DNA of 13,655 bases from Wenzhouxiangella sp. (GTDB lineage Bacteria > Pseudomonadota > Gammaproteobacteria > Xanthomonadales > Wenzhouxiangellaceae). This document shows, piece by piece, positions 1 to 9,309 of this stretch; the first letter of the stretch is position 1, and each line of letters begins with the position of its first letter. A program made the translations under genes and the position numbers. The notes beneath the pieces are model-generated. The model was not told the origin of the DNA. It worked only from the letters and a program-made list of their open reading frames with translations, and searched no databases. Where the stretch lies: contig SKKM01000076.1 in the NCBI GenBank assembly GCA_007121485.1, forward strand, positions 1-13,655, in the 5' to 3' direction.

Positions 1-59
1 GACAACCGCGATGGGCCTCATGTTTTTGCGCCCCATTCAAAATCATTCAGGAACCAGCC

Positions 60-626
60 ATGTTCAACAAACGCGACACCAGCCCCGCAGAGGCGGATCG
101 TTCGACTTCCGATGCCCCCGTGCGCTCCACTCCGGAACCCGCTTCTTCCGCTCCGACACCCAGCGCCAAGGGTTCGGGTGCCGTCATCGGCGCCTCCATT
201 CATATCGACGGCACCCTGAAAGGTGACGAGGACCTGCTCATCCAGGGCAAGGTCAAGGGGACCGTGGAGCTGAAAAACAACAGCGTGACCATCGGTGAAT
301 CGGGCCACGTCAACGCCGACATCTATGCCCAGACCATCGCGGTCGAAGGCCGCCTCGACGGCAAGCTGATCGCCTCAGAGCGGGTCGTGATCCGCAAGAA
401 GGCTCAGATCAAGGGCACCATCGTGGCGCCCCGCGTGACCCTTGAAGACGGCGCCCGTTTCAACGGCTCGATCGACATGGATCCCGAAACCGAAGCGCTG
501 AAGGCGGCCTTCTCGTCCGGCAGCAAGGCCTCGGGCAAGCCGAGCGAAAGGCCTGCCGAACCCGTTCCCGCGCGGGCGGCTTCAGAGAAGAGCAGCGATC
601 AGCAGCCGGCCAAGAGCCTGCTCTGA
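60..626 (+). CDS. Bactofilin (DUF583 polymer-forming cytoskeletal protein)
   Basis: This 188-residue protein is a bactofilin, a family that self-assembles without nucleotide into filaments, usually at the inner face of the membrane, and scaffolds shape, envelope or polarity functions. The fold is a right-handed beta-helix. Residues 42-139 show its short repeating strand-turn units: alternating hydrophobic residues with regularly spaced Gly and charged turns (IHIDG, LLIQGKVKG, SVTIGESG, IAVEGRLDGKL, VVIRKKAQIKG, VTLEDGARFNG). Residues 1-40 are Ser/Pro/Ala-rich and 145-188 are Ser/Lys/Pro-rich, matching the disordered tails typical of the family, as does the length. The ATG has a good Shine-Dalgarno AGGAA at 49-53, six bases upstream. 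The bases upstream (1-59) show only a weak -10-like CAAAAT at 38-43. Its specific role in this organism cannot be read from the sequence; no M23 peptidase partner is visible in the window. Confidence 0.93.
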   Translation: MFNKRDTSPAEADRSTSDAPVRSTPEPASSAPTPSAKGSGAVIGASIHIDGTLKGDEDLLIQGKVKGTVELKNNSVTIGESGHVNADIYAQTIAVEGRLDGKLIASERVVIRKKAQIKGTIVAPRVTLEDGARFNGSIDMDPETEALKAAFSSGSKASGKPSERPAEPVPARAASEKSSDQQPAKSLL

Positions 627-635
627 GCCCGCCTC

Positions 636-651
636 GACCGACTGAGCGGTC
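636..651 (+). promoter_or_regulatory. Small hairpin just before the methyltransferase-like gene
   Basis: Perfect inverted repeat GACCG - six-base loop - CGGTC, lying between the bactofilin stop and the next ATG and covering the place where a ribosome binding site would be. It has no T-run, so it is not a classical terminator. It could lower translation of the downstream gene or be chance in GC-rich DNA. Confidence 0.2.
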
Positions 652-654
652 ACC

Positions 655-1254
655 ATGCTGACGGCAGCAGAGTCGCCGGTCCGGCGGGGGCTGCACGCGC
701 CCCTGTTCGAGCAACTCGTCCGCGGCCTCGACGAGGACCGCCGGCACGTGGTGCTGGACTGTGGCGCGGTGCGCGCGGGCACCATCGCGCTGCTGTCGCG
801 CTTCCGCTGCCGCCTGGACATTCTCGATCTGGCCGCGGCGCTGCCGGCGCTGCAGGCCGCGGCCGAGCCGGAGGAACGGCGGGCCTGTCTCGCCGGGCGT
901 CTGTCCCGGGCCGAGCGCGAGCCGGCCGACCTGGTCCTGTGCTGGAACCTCCTGAACTACCTGCAACCAGGCGACATCAGTGCGCTGGTCGAACTGCTGG
1001 CGCCGCGCCTGGCCGCGGGCGCGCGGCTGCACGCGTTGATCGAGTATTCCTCGCCGGTCATGCCGGCCACGCCGGGGCACTGGGTACCCGATGAAACGGG
1101 CCGGCTGTTCGCCGACCAGGCCGATGTGGAACAGATTCCGGCGCCGCGCTATTCGCCCAAGGCCCTGGAGCGCCTGATGCCGCAGCTGCGGCCGGAGCGC
1201 AGCATGCTGCTCGGCAACGGCCTGCAGGAGCACCTGTTCCGGCTGCGCGCCTGA
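655..1254 (+). CDS. Putative SAM-dependent methyltransferase-like protein
   Basis: This is a 199-residue cytoplasmic protein with no signal peptide or membrane segment. The layout suggests a small class I (Rossmann-type) SAM methyltransferase. A hydrophobic strand VVLDCG (residues 32-37) sits at the motif I position, DILDL (55-59) resembles the strand ending in an acidic ribose-binding residue, and ADLVLCWNLLNYL (91-103) resembles the motif IV strand and helix, followed by a helix and strand at 107-131. Motif I lacks the usual GxGxG loop: it reads CGAVRAG. SAM binding is therefore plausible but not certain, and the substrate is unknown. It starts 28 bases after the bactofilin stop on the same strand, so co-transcription is likely. 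The ATG has only a weak GAG-type Shine-Dalgarno sequence. The protein could also be a catalytically dead methyltransferase-fold protein. Confidence 0.72.
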   Translation: MLTAAESPVRRGLHAPLFEQLVRGLDEDRRHVVLDCGAVRAGTIALLSRFRCRLDILDLAAALPALQAAAEPEERRACLAGRLSRAEREPADLVLCWNLLNYLQPGDISALVELLAPRLAAGARLHALIEYSSPVMPATPGHWVPDETGRLFADQADVEQIPAPRYSPKALERLMPQLRPERSMLLGNGLQEHLFRLRA

Positions 1255-1284
1255 GCTCGGCGCTGCCGCGGGCGGGGTGTGGTC

Positions 1285-1290
1285 TAGAAT
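1285..1290 (+). promoter_or_regulatory. Candidate -10 element for the DUF885 gene
   Basis: TAGAAT matches the sigma-70 -10 consensus at five of six positions and would place the transcription start about 25 bases before the GTG start at 1323. The region 16-18 bases upstream is GC-rich and has no convincing -35 hexamer, so this is a weak prediction. Confidence 0.33.
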
Positions 1291-1322
1291 CCGGGTTGGA
1301 TCAGATCGCGGGAGTCCATCCG

Positions 1323-3038
1323 GTGAAATACTGCCTGAGCGTCCTGTGCCTGGCCGTGTGCCTGGCATTCGCCTTGCCCCTCGACGCCTCGGTCGAGGAC
1401 AGTGCCGAAGCCCGTCTGGATGCCCTCATCGAGCGCTATCTCGACGACTACTGGCAGCGCCACCCGGACCGCGCCACCCGCGCCGGCCTGTCCGACTGGA
1501 ACGACCGGCTACCGGACCTGCGGGCCGAGGCGCTGGCGGCCGAGGCCGAAGCGCTCAGGGTCTTTCTGATGGAGCTGGCCGGCATCGATCCCGAGCGGCT
1601 GGGTTCGATCGATCACCGGGTCGATCACGACCTGATGGCGCGGCACCTGCGCATCCGCCTGGCCGAGATCGAAACCCTGCCGCGCTGGCGCCGGGAGCCG
1701 CGCCTGTACCTGCCGTTTCACGCCTTCAACGATCTCATACTCGACGAGTTCGCGCCGCTCGAGCAGCGCATTGACTGGCTGCAGGCCCGCCTTGATCAGC
1801 TGCCCACACTGCTGCAGGCGGGCCAGGCCAACCTCGACCGCGCGCCGCGGCGCTTCGTCGAAGACGCCATCCGCTCGACCGAGAGCCAGCTGCCGTTTTT
1901 CCGCGAGACCGTGCCGGCGTTCGCGGCCCGCGTGCCCGAACGCACCGAGTCCGTGCAGGCCGCGGCCGCGGCAGCGGCGGACGCCGTCGAGGACTACCTG
2001 GTCTTCCTGCGCGCCGACCTCCTGCCCCGGGCCGATGGCGAGGTCGCGGTCGGCCGCGAGGTCTACGACTTCTATCTGCAGGTTCTGCACGGCCTGGAAC
2101 TGGACGCCGATGGCCTGATCGAACTCGGCCAGCGCTACTACGACGAGATCGAGGCCCGGCTGGCCGCCCAGGCCGAGCGCATCGCGCCGGGCCGGCACTG
2201 GGCCGACGTCACCGAGGACATCCGCGACGATCACCCGACCCGCGAGGACCTGCTCGACGCCTACTGCCGCGACATCCAGCGCTCCCGCGCGCATGTCGTC
2301 GAGCGCGATCTGGCCACCGTGCCGCCCAACGAGGAAGTGCGCTGCATTCACTCCGATCCCAGCCAGCGCGCCTTCTCGCCGTTCGGCACGTTTCGCACGC
2401 CGGCGCCCTTTTCCGAGTCCAAGATCGGCTATCTCATCCTGCATCCGGTGCCGGAGGGCTTGTCGGCGGAAGAGGAAACCCGGCGTTTGCGCGCGCACGA
2501 CTTCAGCTGGATCGAGGTGATCGCCCCGCACGAGGCCTATCCCGGTCACCACCTGCAGGCCATCCTGGCCCAGGAAAATCCGCGTCCCCTGCGCCGGGTC
2601 TATTCCACGCCGGTGTTCACCGAGGGCTGGGGCCTGTATACCGAGGAACTCATGCACGAGACCGGTTTTTTCCGCACGCCGGAAGAGACCCGGCTGACCC
2701 AGCTCCGACTGCAGTTGTGGCGGGCCGCCCGTGTGCTGCTCGACGCCCGCCTGCATACCGGCCAGATCAGCGTCGAGGAGGCGCGCGATTTTCTCGCCGA
2801 GCACATCCGCATGGAATACGGGGCGACCGCCGGCGAGGTCAACATCTACGTCTACCGGCCCAGCTACGCCATCGGCTACGTGGTCGGCTTCTACGAAATG
2901 ATGGCCTTGCGCGAGCAGGCGCGCGCCGCGCGCGGCGAGGATTTCGAGCTCAAGGCCTTCCACGACGAGGTCCTGAGCCTGGGCTCCATGCCGTTTCCGC
3001 TGGTTCGCGAGCTGATGGCGCTGCCGCCGGAACCCTGA
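1323..3038 (+). CDS. Exported DUF885 family protein (metallohydrolase-like)
   Basis: This 571-residue protein belongs to the DUF885 family, mostly large secreted or lipid-anchored bacterial proteins presumed to be zinc-dependent peptidases. The GTG at 1323 is preferred over an in-frame TTG at 1296 because it follows GGGAG at 1310-1314 with eight-base spacing and begins a clean signal peptide: Lys2, a hydrophobic core at residues 4-18, and likely cleavage after LDA at about residue 22. A periplasmic location is inferred. The family hallmark HEAYPGHH is at residues 403-410 (His403, Glu404, His409), with TEGWGLY at 433-439 supplying a probable third metal-binding or catalytic Glu434. The spacing differs from a classical HExxH. 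The N-terminal half is helical and rich in Ala, Arg and Glu. An LAVC sequence at residues 10-13 is a poor lipobox. The substrate is unknown and nothing ties it functionally to its neighbours. Confidence 0.87.
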   Translation: MKYCLSVLCLAVCLAFALPLDASVEDSAEARLDALIERYLDDYWQRHPDRATRAGLSDWNDRLPDLRAEALAAEAEALRVFLMELAGIDPERLGSIDHRVDHDLMARHLRIRLAEIETLPRWRREPRLYLPFHAFNDLILDEFAPLEQRIDWLQARLDQLPTLLQAGQANLDRAPRRFVEDAIRSTESQLPFFRETVPAFAARVPERTESVQAAAAAAADAVEDYLVFLRADLLPRADGEVAVGREVYDFYLQVLHGLELDADGLIELGQRYYDEIEARLAAQAERIAPGRHWADVTEDIRDDHPTREDLLDAYCRDIQRSRAHVVERDLATVPPNEEVRCIHSDPSQRAFSPFGTFRTPAPFSESKIGYLILHPVPEGLSAEEETRRLRAHDFSWIEVIAPHEAYPGHHLQAILAQENPRPLRRVYSTPVFTEGWGLYTEELMHETGFFRTPEETRLTQLRLQLWRAARVLLDARLHTGQISVEEARDFLAEHIRMEYGATAGEVNIYVYRPSYAIGYVVGFYEMMALREQARAARGEDFELKAFHDEVLSLGSMPFPLVRELMALPPEP

Positions 3039-3045
3039 TCGTCGC

Positions 3046-3064
3046 TCCGGCCTTCCCAGCCGGA
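3046..3064 (+). other. Inverted repeat between the DUF885 gene and mscL
   Basis: TCCGGC - seven-base loop - GCCGGA, a perfect six-base-pair stem starting seven bases after the DUF885 stop. There is no T-tract, so factor-independent termination is unlikely. The loop contains the candidate -35 hexamer of the mscL promoter, so it may be a regulatory site or chance. Confidence 0.25.
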
Positions 3065-3081
3065 CCTGCCTGGGCTACATT
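3053..3081 (+). promoter_or_regulatory. Candidate sigma-70 promoter for mscL
   Basis: TTCCCA (3053-3058) and TACATT (3076-3081) each match the -35 and -10 consensus at four of six positions and are separated by exactly 17 bases. Transcription would start near 3088, giving a leader of about 60 bases to the mscL ATG. The 108-base gap from the preceding gene is compatible with an independent promoter. Confidence 0.35.
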
Positions 3082-3146
3082 GCAGTGGCGGCCACGCGGA
3101 GTGGTCGTCCCGCCGCGGCGCGGGCCACGTTTGTGAGGGACATTCA

Positions 3147-3551
3147 ATGAGCATGATCCAGGAGTTTCGCGAGTTCGCGGTCAAGGGCAACATGGTCGAC
3201 ATGGCCGTGGGCATCATCATCGGCGGCGCTTTCGGCCAGATCATCACCAGCCTGGTCAACGACGTCATCATGCCGCCGCTGGGCCTGCTGATCGGCGGCG
3301 TGGACTTCGCCGACCTGGCAGTCACCCTGAAAGCCGCCGGGGACGGCGCCGATGCCGTGCTGCTGCGCTACGGGGCCTTCATCAACACGGCGATCAACTT
3401 CCTGATCATCGCCTTTGCGATCTTCATGGTCATCAAGGCAATGAACAGGCTCAAGCGCAAGGAAGAAGCCGCGCCCGCCGAACCGCCGGTGCCGCCGCGC
3501 GAGCAGGTGCTGCTTGAAGAGATTCGCGATCTGCTGAAGAAACCGGGCTGA
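3147..3551 (+). CDS. mscL: Large-conductance mechanosensitive channel MscL
   Basis: This 134-residue inner-membrane protein forms a homopentameric pore that opens under membrane tension, releasing solutes during hypo-osmotic shock. The start is SMIQEFREFAVKGN, the amphipathic N-terminal helix of the family. TM1 spans about residues 15-40 (VDMAVGIIIGGAFG), followed by the conserved IMPPLGLLIGG at 41-51, a periplasmic loop at about 52-75, TM2 at about 76-100 (INFLIIAFAIFMVIKAMNRL), and a cytoplasmic C-terminal helix ending EEIRDLLK. The length is close to E. coli MscL (136 residues). At the TM1 constriction, the position of E. coli Leu19 is Met19, while Gly22 is kept. A strong Shine-Dalgarno GAGGGA (3135-3140) lies six bases before the ATG. 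The gene converges on glgA with a 22-base gap that shows no obvious terminator. Confidence 0.97.
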   Translation: MSMIQEFREFAVKGNMVDMAVGIIIGGAFGQIITSLVNDVIMPPLGLLIGGVDFADLAVTLKAAGDGADAVLLRYGAFINTAINFLIIAFAIFMVIKAMNRLKRKEEAAPAEPPVPPREQVLLEEIRDLLKKPG

Positions 3552-3573
3552 CCGGCCAGCGCGCCAATCGGCT

Positions 3574-5043
3574 TCAGCGCCGACAGGCCCGCGCATAGAC
3601 CTCCAGGTAGGCGCGGGCCGACTTTTCCCAGCCGAAATTCTGGCGCATGGCCGTGAATTGCAGCCGGCGCCAGCTGTCCGGCTGGCGGTACAGCGCCACC
3701 GCGCGATCGATTCCGCCCAGCATGCCGGACCAGCTCGGGTCGTCGAAGTAGAAGCCGGTGGCCTCGCCGGCCGCCAGGCTGTCGGCCGATACATCGACGA
3801 CCGTATCGGCCAGCCCGCCAACCGGGCGGACCACCGGAATGGTGCCGAAACGCATCGCGTACATCTGGGTCAGACCGCAGGGCTCGAAGCGCGAGCCGTG
3901 AATCAGGATGTCGGCACCGGCATGGAGGCGGTGCGTGAGGGGTTCGGTGTAGTCAAACAGGGCCGCCACTCGACCGGGGTGCGCTGCGGCCAGGGCCTGG
4001 TAGGCCGCCTCCAGGCCCCGGTCCCCGTTGCCGAGCAGCACGAATTGACGATCCGGTTCCGAGGCCAGGTAGTGCGGCACCGTTTCCAGCAGCACGTCGG
4101 CCATCTTCTGCCAGGTCAGGCGACCGATGAAGGCCAGCAGGGGGGCATTCGGGTTGGCCTCCAGCGCCAGTTCCTGCTGCAGGCGCTGCTTGCAGATCGC
4201 CTTGCCCGACAAGGCCTCGGCACTGTAGGGCGCCGGGACCCAGGGGCTGCGCTCCGGGGTCCACAGCGACTCGTCGATGCCGTTGAGAATGCCGGTCAGT
4301 CGATCACGCCGGGCCTGTATCACGCCGTCCAGGCCAAAGCCGAACTCCGCGGTCTGGATTTCCTCGGCGTAGCGGGGGCTGACGGTGGTCAGCTGATCGG
4401 CGAACTCCAGCCCCGCCTTGAGGAAACTGGCCTGGCCGTAATACTCGACCCGGGGCCACTGCTCCGGGCTCAAAGCCACCCCCAGCCCAGCCCACTGCTC
4501 CAGCGGGCATTGCCCCTGGAAGGCCATGTTGTGGATGGTGAAAACGGTGGCCGGCCGGTCCGTCGGCACGTGGTTGAGCAGCAGCAGCGGGGTCAGGCCG
4601 GTATGCCAGTCGTTGCAGTGGACCAGGTCAAACGGCGCCTGGCCCAGCTCGCCCATGGCCAGGTGCTTGATCGCGTGGGACAAGGCGGCGAAACGCTGCG
4701 GATTGTCATGACGCTCATGGCCGTTGACATCCACGTACAAGCCCCCACCGTCGCGGTAAAGCGAGGGCAGATCAACCAGGTGCAGCGGCACCTGGCTGTC
4801 CGGGGTCCGGGTGCTGAGCAAAAGACCGCCCTCATGCCCGTTGATGACCGGCAAGGCGGTGGATGCATCGATGTGGCGAATTTGTTCCAGCGCCTGCGGG
4901 TAGGCCGGCATGACGAAGTGCACATCGACCTTGAGCGCCGCCAGAGCCGCACCGAGGGCGGCTACCGCATCGGCCAGGCCGCCGGTCTTCGCCATCGGGT
5001 AGATTTCGGTGGCAGCGATCAGGATGCGCGGATTGGGTGACAT
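3574..5043 (-). CDS. glgA: Glycogen synthase (ADP-glucose type, GT5)
   Basis: This 489-residue cytoplasmic enzyme transfers glucose from ADP-glucose to the non-reducing end of alpha-1,4-glucan. It has the two Rossmann domains of GT-B glycosyltransferases. The N-terminal domain carries the sugar-nucleotide motif KTGGLAD (Lys19 to Asp25) and HNMAFQG. The C-terminal domain carries GRLTWQK (Arg308, Lys313, five residues apart like E. coli Arg300 and Lys305) and SRFEPCGLTQ with catalytic Glu387, followed by VRPVGGLADT. The length is normal for bacterial GlgA. The frame stays open upstream to 5148, but the ATG at 5043 is chosen because a near-perfect GGAGGAG sits six bases before it and the protein then begins just ahead of the conserved RILIAATEIYP. 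It is transcribed divergently from the glgP-glgB-glgX-malQ operon. No glgC is present beside it, which is unusual; ADP-glucose must come from a gene outside the window. Confidence 0.95.
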   Translation of the reverse strand: MSPNPRILIAATEIYPMAKTGGLADAVAALGAALAALKVDVHFVMPAYPQALEQIRHIDASTALPVINGHEGGLLLSTRTPDSQVPLHLVDLPSLYRDGGGLYVDVNGHERHDNPQRFAALSHAIKHLAMGELGQAPFDLVHCNDWHTGLTPLLLLNHVPTDRPATVFTIHNMAFQGQCPLEQWAGLGVALSPEQWPRVEYYGQASFLKAGLEFADQLTTVSPRYAEEIQTAEFGFGLDGVIQARRDRLTGILNGIDESLWTPERSPWVPAPYSAEALSGKAICKQRLQQELALEANPNAPLLAFIGRLTWQKMADVLLETVPHYLASEPDRQFVLLGNGDRGLEAAYQALAAAHPGRVAALFDYTEPLTHRLHAGADILIHGSRFEPCGLTQMYAMRFGTIPVVRPVGGLADTVVDVSADSLAAGEATGFYFDDPSWSGMLGGIDRAVALYRQPDSWRRLQFTAMRQNFGWEKSARAYLEVYARACRR

Positions 5044-5049
5044 GATCGG

Positions 5050-5056
5050 CTCCTCC
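5050..5056 (-). promoter_or_regulatory. Strong ribosome binding site deciding the glgA start
   Basis: On the minus strand this reads GGAGGAG, an almost perfect anti-16S match, six bases before the ATG at 5043. It rules against the longer in-frame start at 5148. Confidence 0.85.
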
Positions 5057-5093
5057 GGATACGCTTTATTGCGCAGTCTCGATGCTAAACTCG

Positions 5094-5107
5094 GGATCAA
5101 ATGATCC
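5094..5107. promoter_or_regulatory. Inverted repeat GGATCA-AA-TGATCC, possible operator
   Basis: A perfect 6-2-6 inverted repeat lies 51 bases upstream of the glgA start codon, where a repressor or activator of glgA could bind. It overlaps the downstream flank of the plus-strand TGCTAAACT element. No match to a named regulator is claimed. Confidence 0.35.
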
Positions 5108-5160
5108 GGCGTAAGCGTAGACCGGCCAGAGTGCCAACGCTGCCACATTCATCTGACGGT

Positions 5161-5171
5161 AGCGTGACGCT
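5161..5171. promoter_or_regulatory. Inverted repeat AGCGT-G-ACGCT, possible operator
   Basis: A perfect 5-1-5 inverted repeat that is formed by two of the five ACGCT/AGCGT pentamers in the intergenic region, about 130 bases before the phosphorylase start. Half-sites with the same core occur singly at 5061, 5114 and 5137. Confidence 0.35.
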
Positions 5172-5215
5172 TTAGCCCTTGCTAATCATCGTACGCGAAG
5201 CAGGCAAAAAAGAAA

Positions 5216-5290
5216 ATGCCGCCACCATCGATTCAAGCCGAGCAACCGGCCATGGCAAGCCCGGTGCAGGCTGTACCAAGGAAAATCTGA
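5216..5290 (+). CDS. Possible 24-codon leader ORF upstream of glgP
   Basis: An ATG at 5216 opens a 24-codon frame, beginning MPPPSIQAEQ and ending VPRKI, that stops with TGA at 5288-5290, nine bases before the phosphorylase ATG and in the same frame. The only AAGGA near the phosphorylase start (5278-5282) lies inside this ORF and is 17 bases from that ATG, which is too far for normal use. Translation of the short ORF could therefore deliver ribosomes to glgP by coupling. Its own ribosome binding signal is weak (AGG at 5202-5204, 11 bases away, plus an A-rich tract). The peptide resembles nothing I recognise, and it may be chance. Confidence 0.2.
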   Translation: MPPPSIQAEQPAMASPVQAVPRKI

Positions 5291-5299
5291 CGCCCTCCC

Positions 5300-7047
5300 A
5301 TGTTTGAAGACACTTACCGAATACCAGCCGGCGAGCGGCGCACCATTGGCCCGTTTCTCGGCAAGACCCGCGTTGCCTACTTCTCGATGGAGATCGCACT
5401 CCACCCGGACATGCACACCTATTCCGGGGGCTTGGGCGTGCTGGCGGGCGATACCGCCCGCTCGGCCGGAGACCTGGAGCTGCCGATGGTCTTCGTGACT
5501 CTGGTCAGCAGCCAGGGCTACCTGCGCCAGACGCTGGATGACAGTGGCTGGCAGGACAGTACACCGGATCCCTGGTCCCCGGAGCAGTTCGCTTCACCGC
5601 TGCGGGCGAAGATCGCCCTGCCGATCAACGGACGGGAAGTCTGGATTCAGCCCTGGCTGCACGTGCTGCGCAGCCCCATCGGACACGACCTCCCGGTCAT
5701 TCTGCTCGACACCGATCTGCCAGAGAACGATCCCCGCGACCGCGAGATCACCCATCACCTCTATGGCGGCGGCAGCGAGTACCGTCTGCGCCAGGAGATC
5801 GTGCTTGGGATCGGCGGTCTGCGCCTGCTGTCCGCGCTGGGCTTTTCCCGGATCAATACCTACCACATGAACGAAGGACACGCCGCGCTGCTGGCGCTGG
5901 ACTTGCTGCGCCGTTATCCCAGGCCGCCGGACCAGATCCGCGACCTGGATCTCAAGTACGATGTCGGTCCGGTGCGCGACATGTGCATTTTCACCACCCA
6001 CACGCCGATCGAAGCCGGTCACGACGCGTTCAGCTACGACCTGGTCGAGGAACTTCTGCCCAACTACATCGAACCCGACCAGCTGCATCTGCTGTGCGGG
6101 CAGGACAAGCTCAACATGACCCGCCTGGCCCTCACGCTGTCGGGCTTCGTCAACGGAGTCGCCCAGCGCCATGCGCGCACGACCCGCGAGATGTTTCCCG
6201 GCTACCGGATTCGCGCCATCACCAACGGCGTTCATCTGCCGACCTGGGCGCATCCGGCCTTTGCCCGCCTGTACAACGAGCATTACCCGTCCTGGGGCCT
6301 GGAGCCCGAAGCCCTGACCCAGGCCGATCAACTGCCCGGCACGCTGATCTGGGACGCCCATGCCGAGGCCCGCGAAGACTTGATCCGCATGGTGGCGGAG
6401 CACTGCGGCGTGGAGCTGGATCCCACACGTCCGATCATCGGCTACGCCCGGCGCATGACGTCCTACAAGCGCCCCGAACTGCTGTTCACCGATCTTGAGC
6501 GCCTGCGAGCGATCAACCGGCGCTATCCGTTCCAGGTCGTTCTTGCCGGCAAGGCGCATCATCGGGACGATGAGGGCAAGCGCCATATCCAGAATATCTA
6601 CGGACACATGCGCGAACTGGCCGACGAAATACCGGTGGCCTTCATTCCCAACTACGAGGCCGGCGTGGCCTCGAAGCTGGTGCCGGGCGTGGACGTGTGG
6701 CTGAACACGCCGGTGCCGCCGATGGAGGCTTCGGGCACCTCCGGCATGAAGGCGGCCCTGAATGGGGTGCTCAACCTGAGCGTGCTGGACGGCTGGTGGA
6801 TCGAGGCCTGCCTGGACGGGGTGAACGGCTGGGCCATCGGCGAGGACAGCGGCAACGGCGCGGCCCGGGCCTGTGCCGAGGACTTGTACGCCAAGCTGGA
6901 GCAGGCCGTGCTGCCCCTGTTCCACACCGACCGTGACGCCTGGATCCGGATGATGAAGCAGGCCATCTGCAAGATCGCGCCGGTCTTCAACTCCCAGCGC
7001 ATGATGCAGCGCTACGCGTCCGAAGCCTACATGCCGCTTACTCGCAC

Positions 7048-7051
<4 letters not shown>
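5300..7051 (+). CDS. glgP: Short-form alpha-glucan phosphorylase (GT35)
   Basis: This 583-residue PLP enzyme removes terminal glucose from alpha-1,4-glucan with phosphate, yielding glucose-1-phosphate. The N-terminal domain has VAYFSMEIAL and YSGGLGVLAGDT (about residues 26-52), then YHMNEGHAAL (188-197), THTPIEAGHD, and NGVHLPTW. The C-terminal domain has YARRMTSYKRPELL (around 382-395), LAGKAHHRDDEGK, and EASGTSGMKAALNG, in which Lys484 is the expected PLP-binding lysine. It belongs to the shorter alpha-glucan phosphorylase group, not the classical form of about 800 residues such as E. coli GlgP or MalP. The symbol is therefore functional, not strictly orthologous. The ATG at 5300 is the only possible start, since an in-frame TGA precedes it at 5288 and the next Met lies inside a conserved motif, yet no Shine-Dalgarno sequence is well placed. 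The stop overlaps the glgB GTG by four bases, making this the first gene of the operon. Confidence 0.93.

Positions 7052-9295
<2,244 letters not shown>

Positions 9296-9309
<14 letters not shown>

Larger units (their letters stand above)
5044..5299. promoter_or_regulatory. Divergent control region between glgA and glgP
   Basis: This 256-base gap must hold the promoters for both glgA and the phosphorylase operon. It is less GC-rich than the flanking genes. No pair of hexamers on either strand is a convincing sigma-70 promoter. The best single element is an extended -10-like TGCTAAACT at 5083-5091 on the plus strand, without a good -35. The pentamer ACGCT/AGCGT occurs five times (5061, 5114, 5137, 5161, 5167), three of them as (T/G)ACGCTT variants in either orientation. 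There is also a GGATCA/TGATCC inverted repeat at 5094-5107, an A-rich tract at 5206-5216, and a possible leader hairpin ACCGG (5245-5249) with CCGGT (5261-5265). The repeated sites suggest a transcription factor binding array, but its identity is unknown. Confidence 0.6.

Noticed and set aside
1296..1322. A nine-residue upstream TTG start for the DUF885 protein
   Set aside because: It would place MDQIAGVHP ahead of a clear signal peptide and has no Shine-Dalgarno sequence, while the GTG at 1323 has one.
1509..2963. A 484-codon minus-strand frame antisense to the DUF885 gene
   Set aside because: Shadow of a codon-biased GC-rich gene; the composition is repetitive and no family features are seen.
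3552..3573. A bidirectional terminator between mscL and glgA
   Set aside because: The 22-base gap has no stem longer than four base pairs and no T- or A-run on either strand.
3658..5040. A 460-codon plus-strand frame antisense to glgA
   Set aside because: glgA on the minus strand has complete GT5 motifs and a strong ribosome binding site; this frame has neither.
5044..5148. A 35-residue N-terminal extension of GlgA
   Set aside because: The extension would run through the intergenic region and bypass the GGAGGAG site; homology-like sequence begins only just after the ATG at 5043.
5203..5220. Hairpin GGCA with TGCC around the A-rich tract, as a terminator
   Set aside because: The stem is only four base pairs with a ten-base loop and no following T-run, and it sits in a region that should hold promoters.
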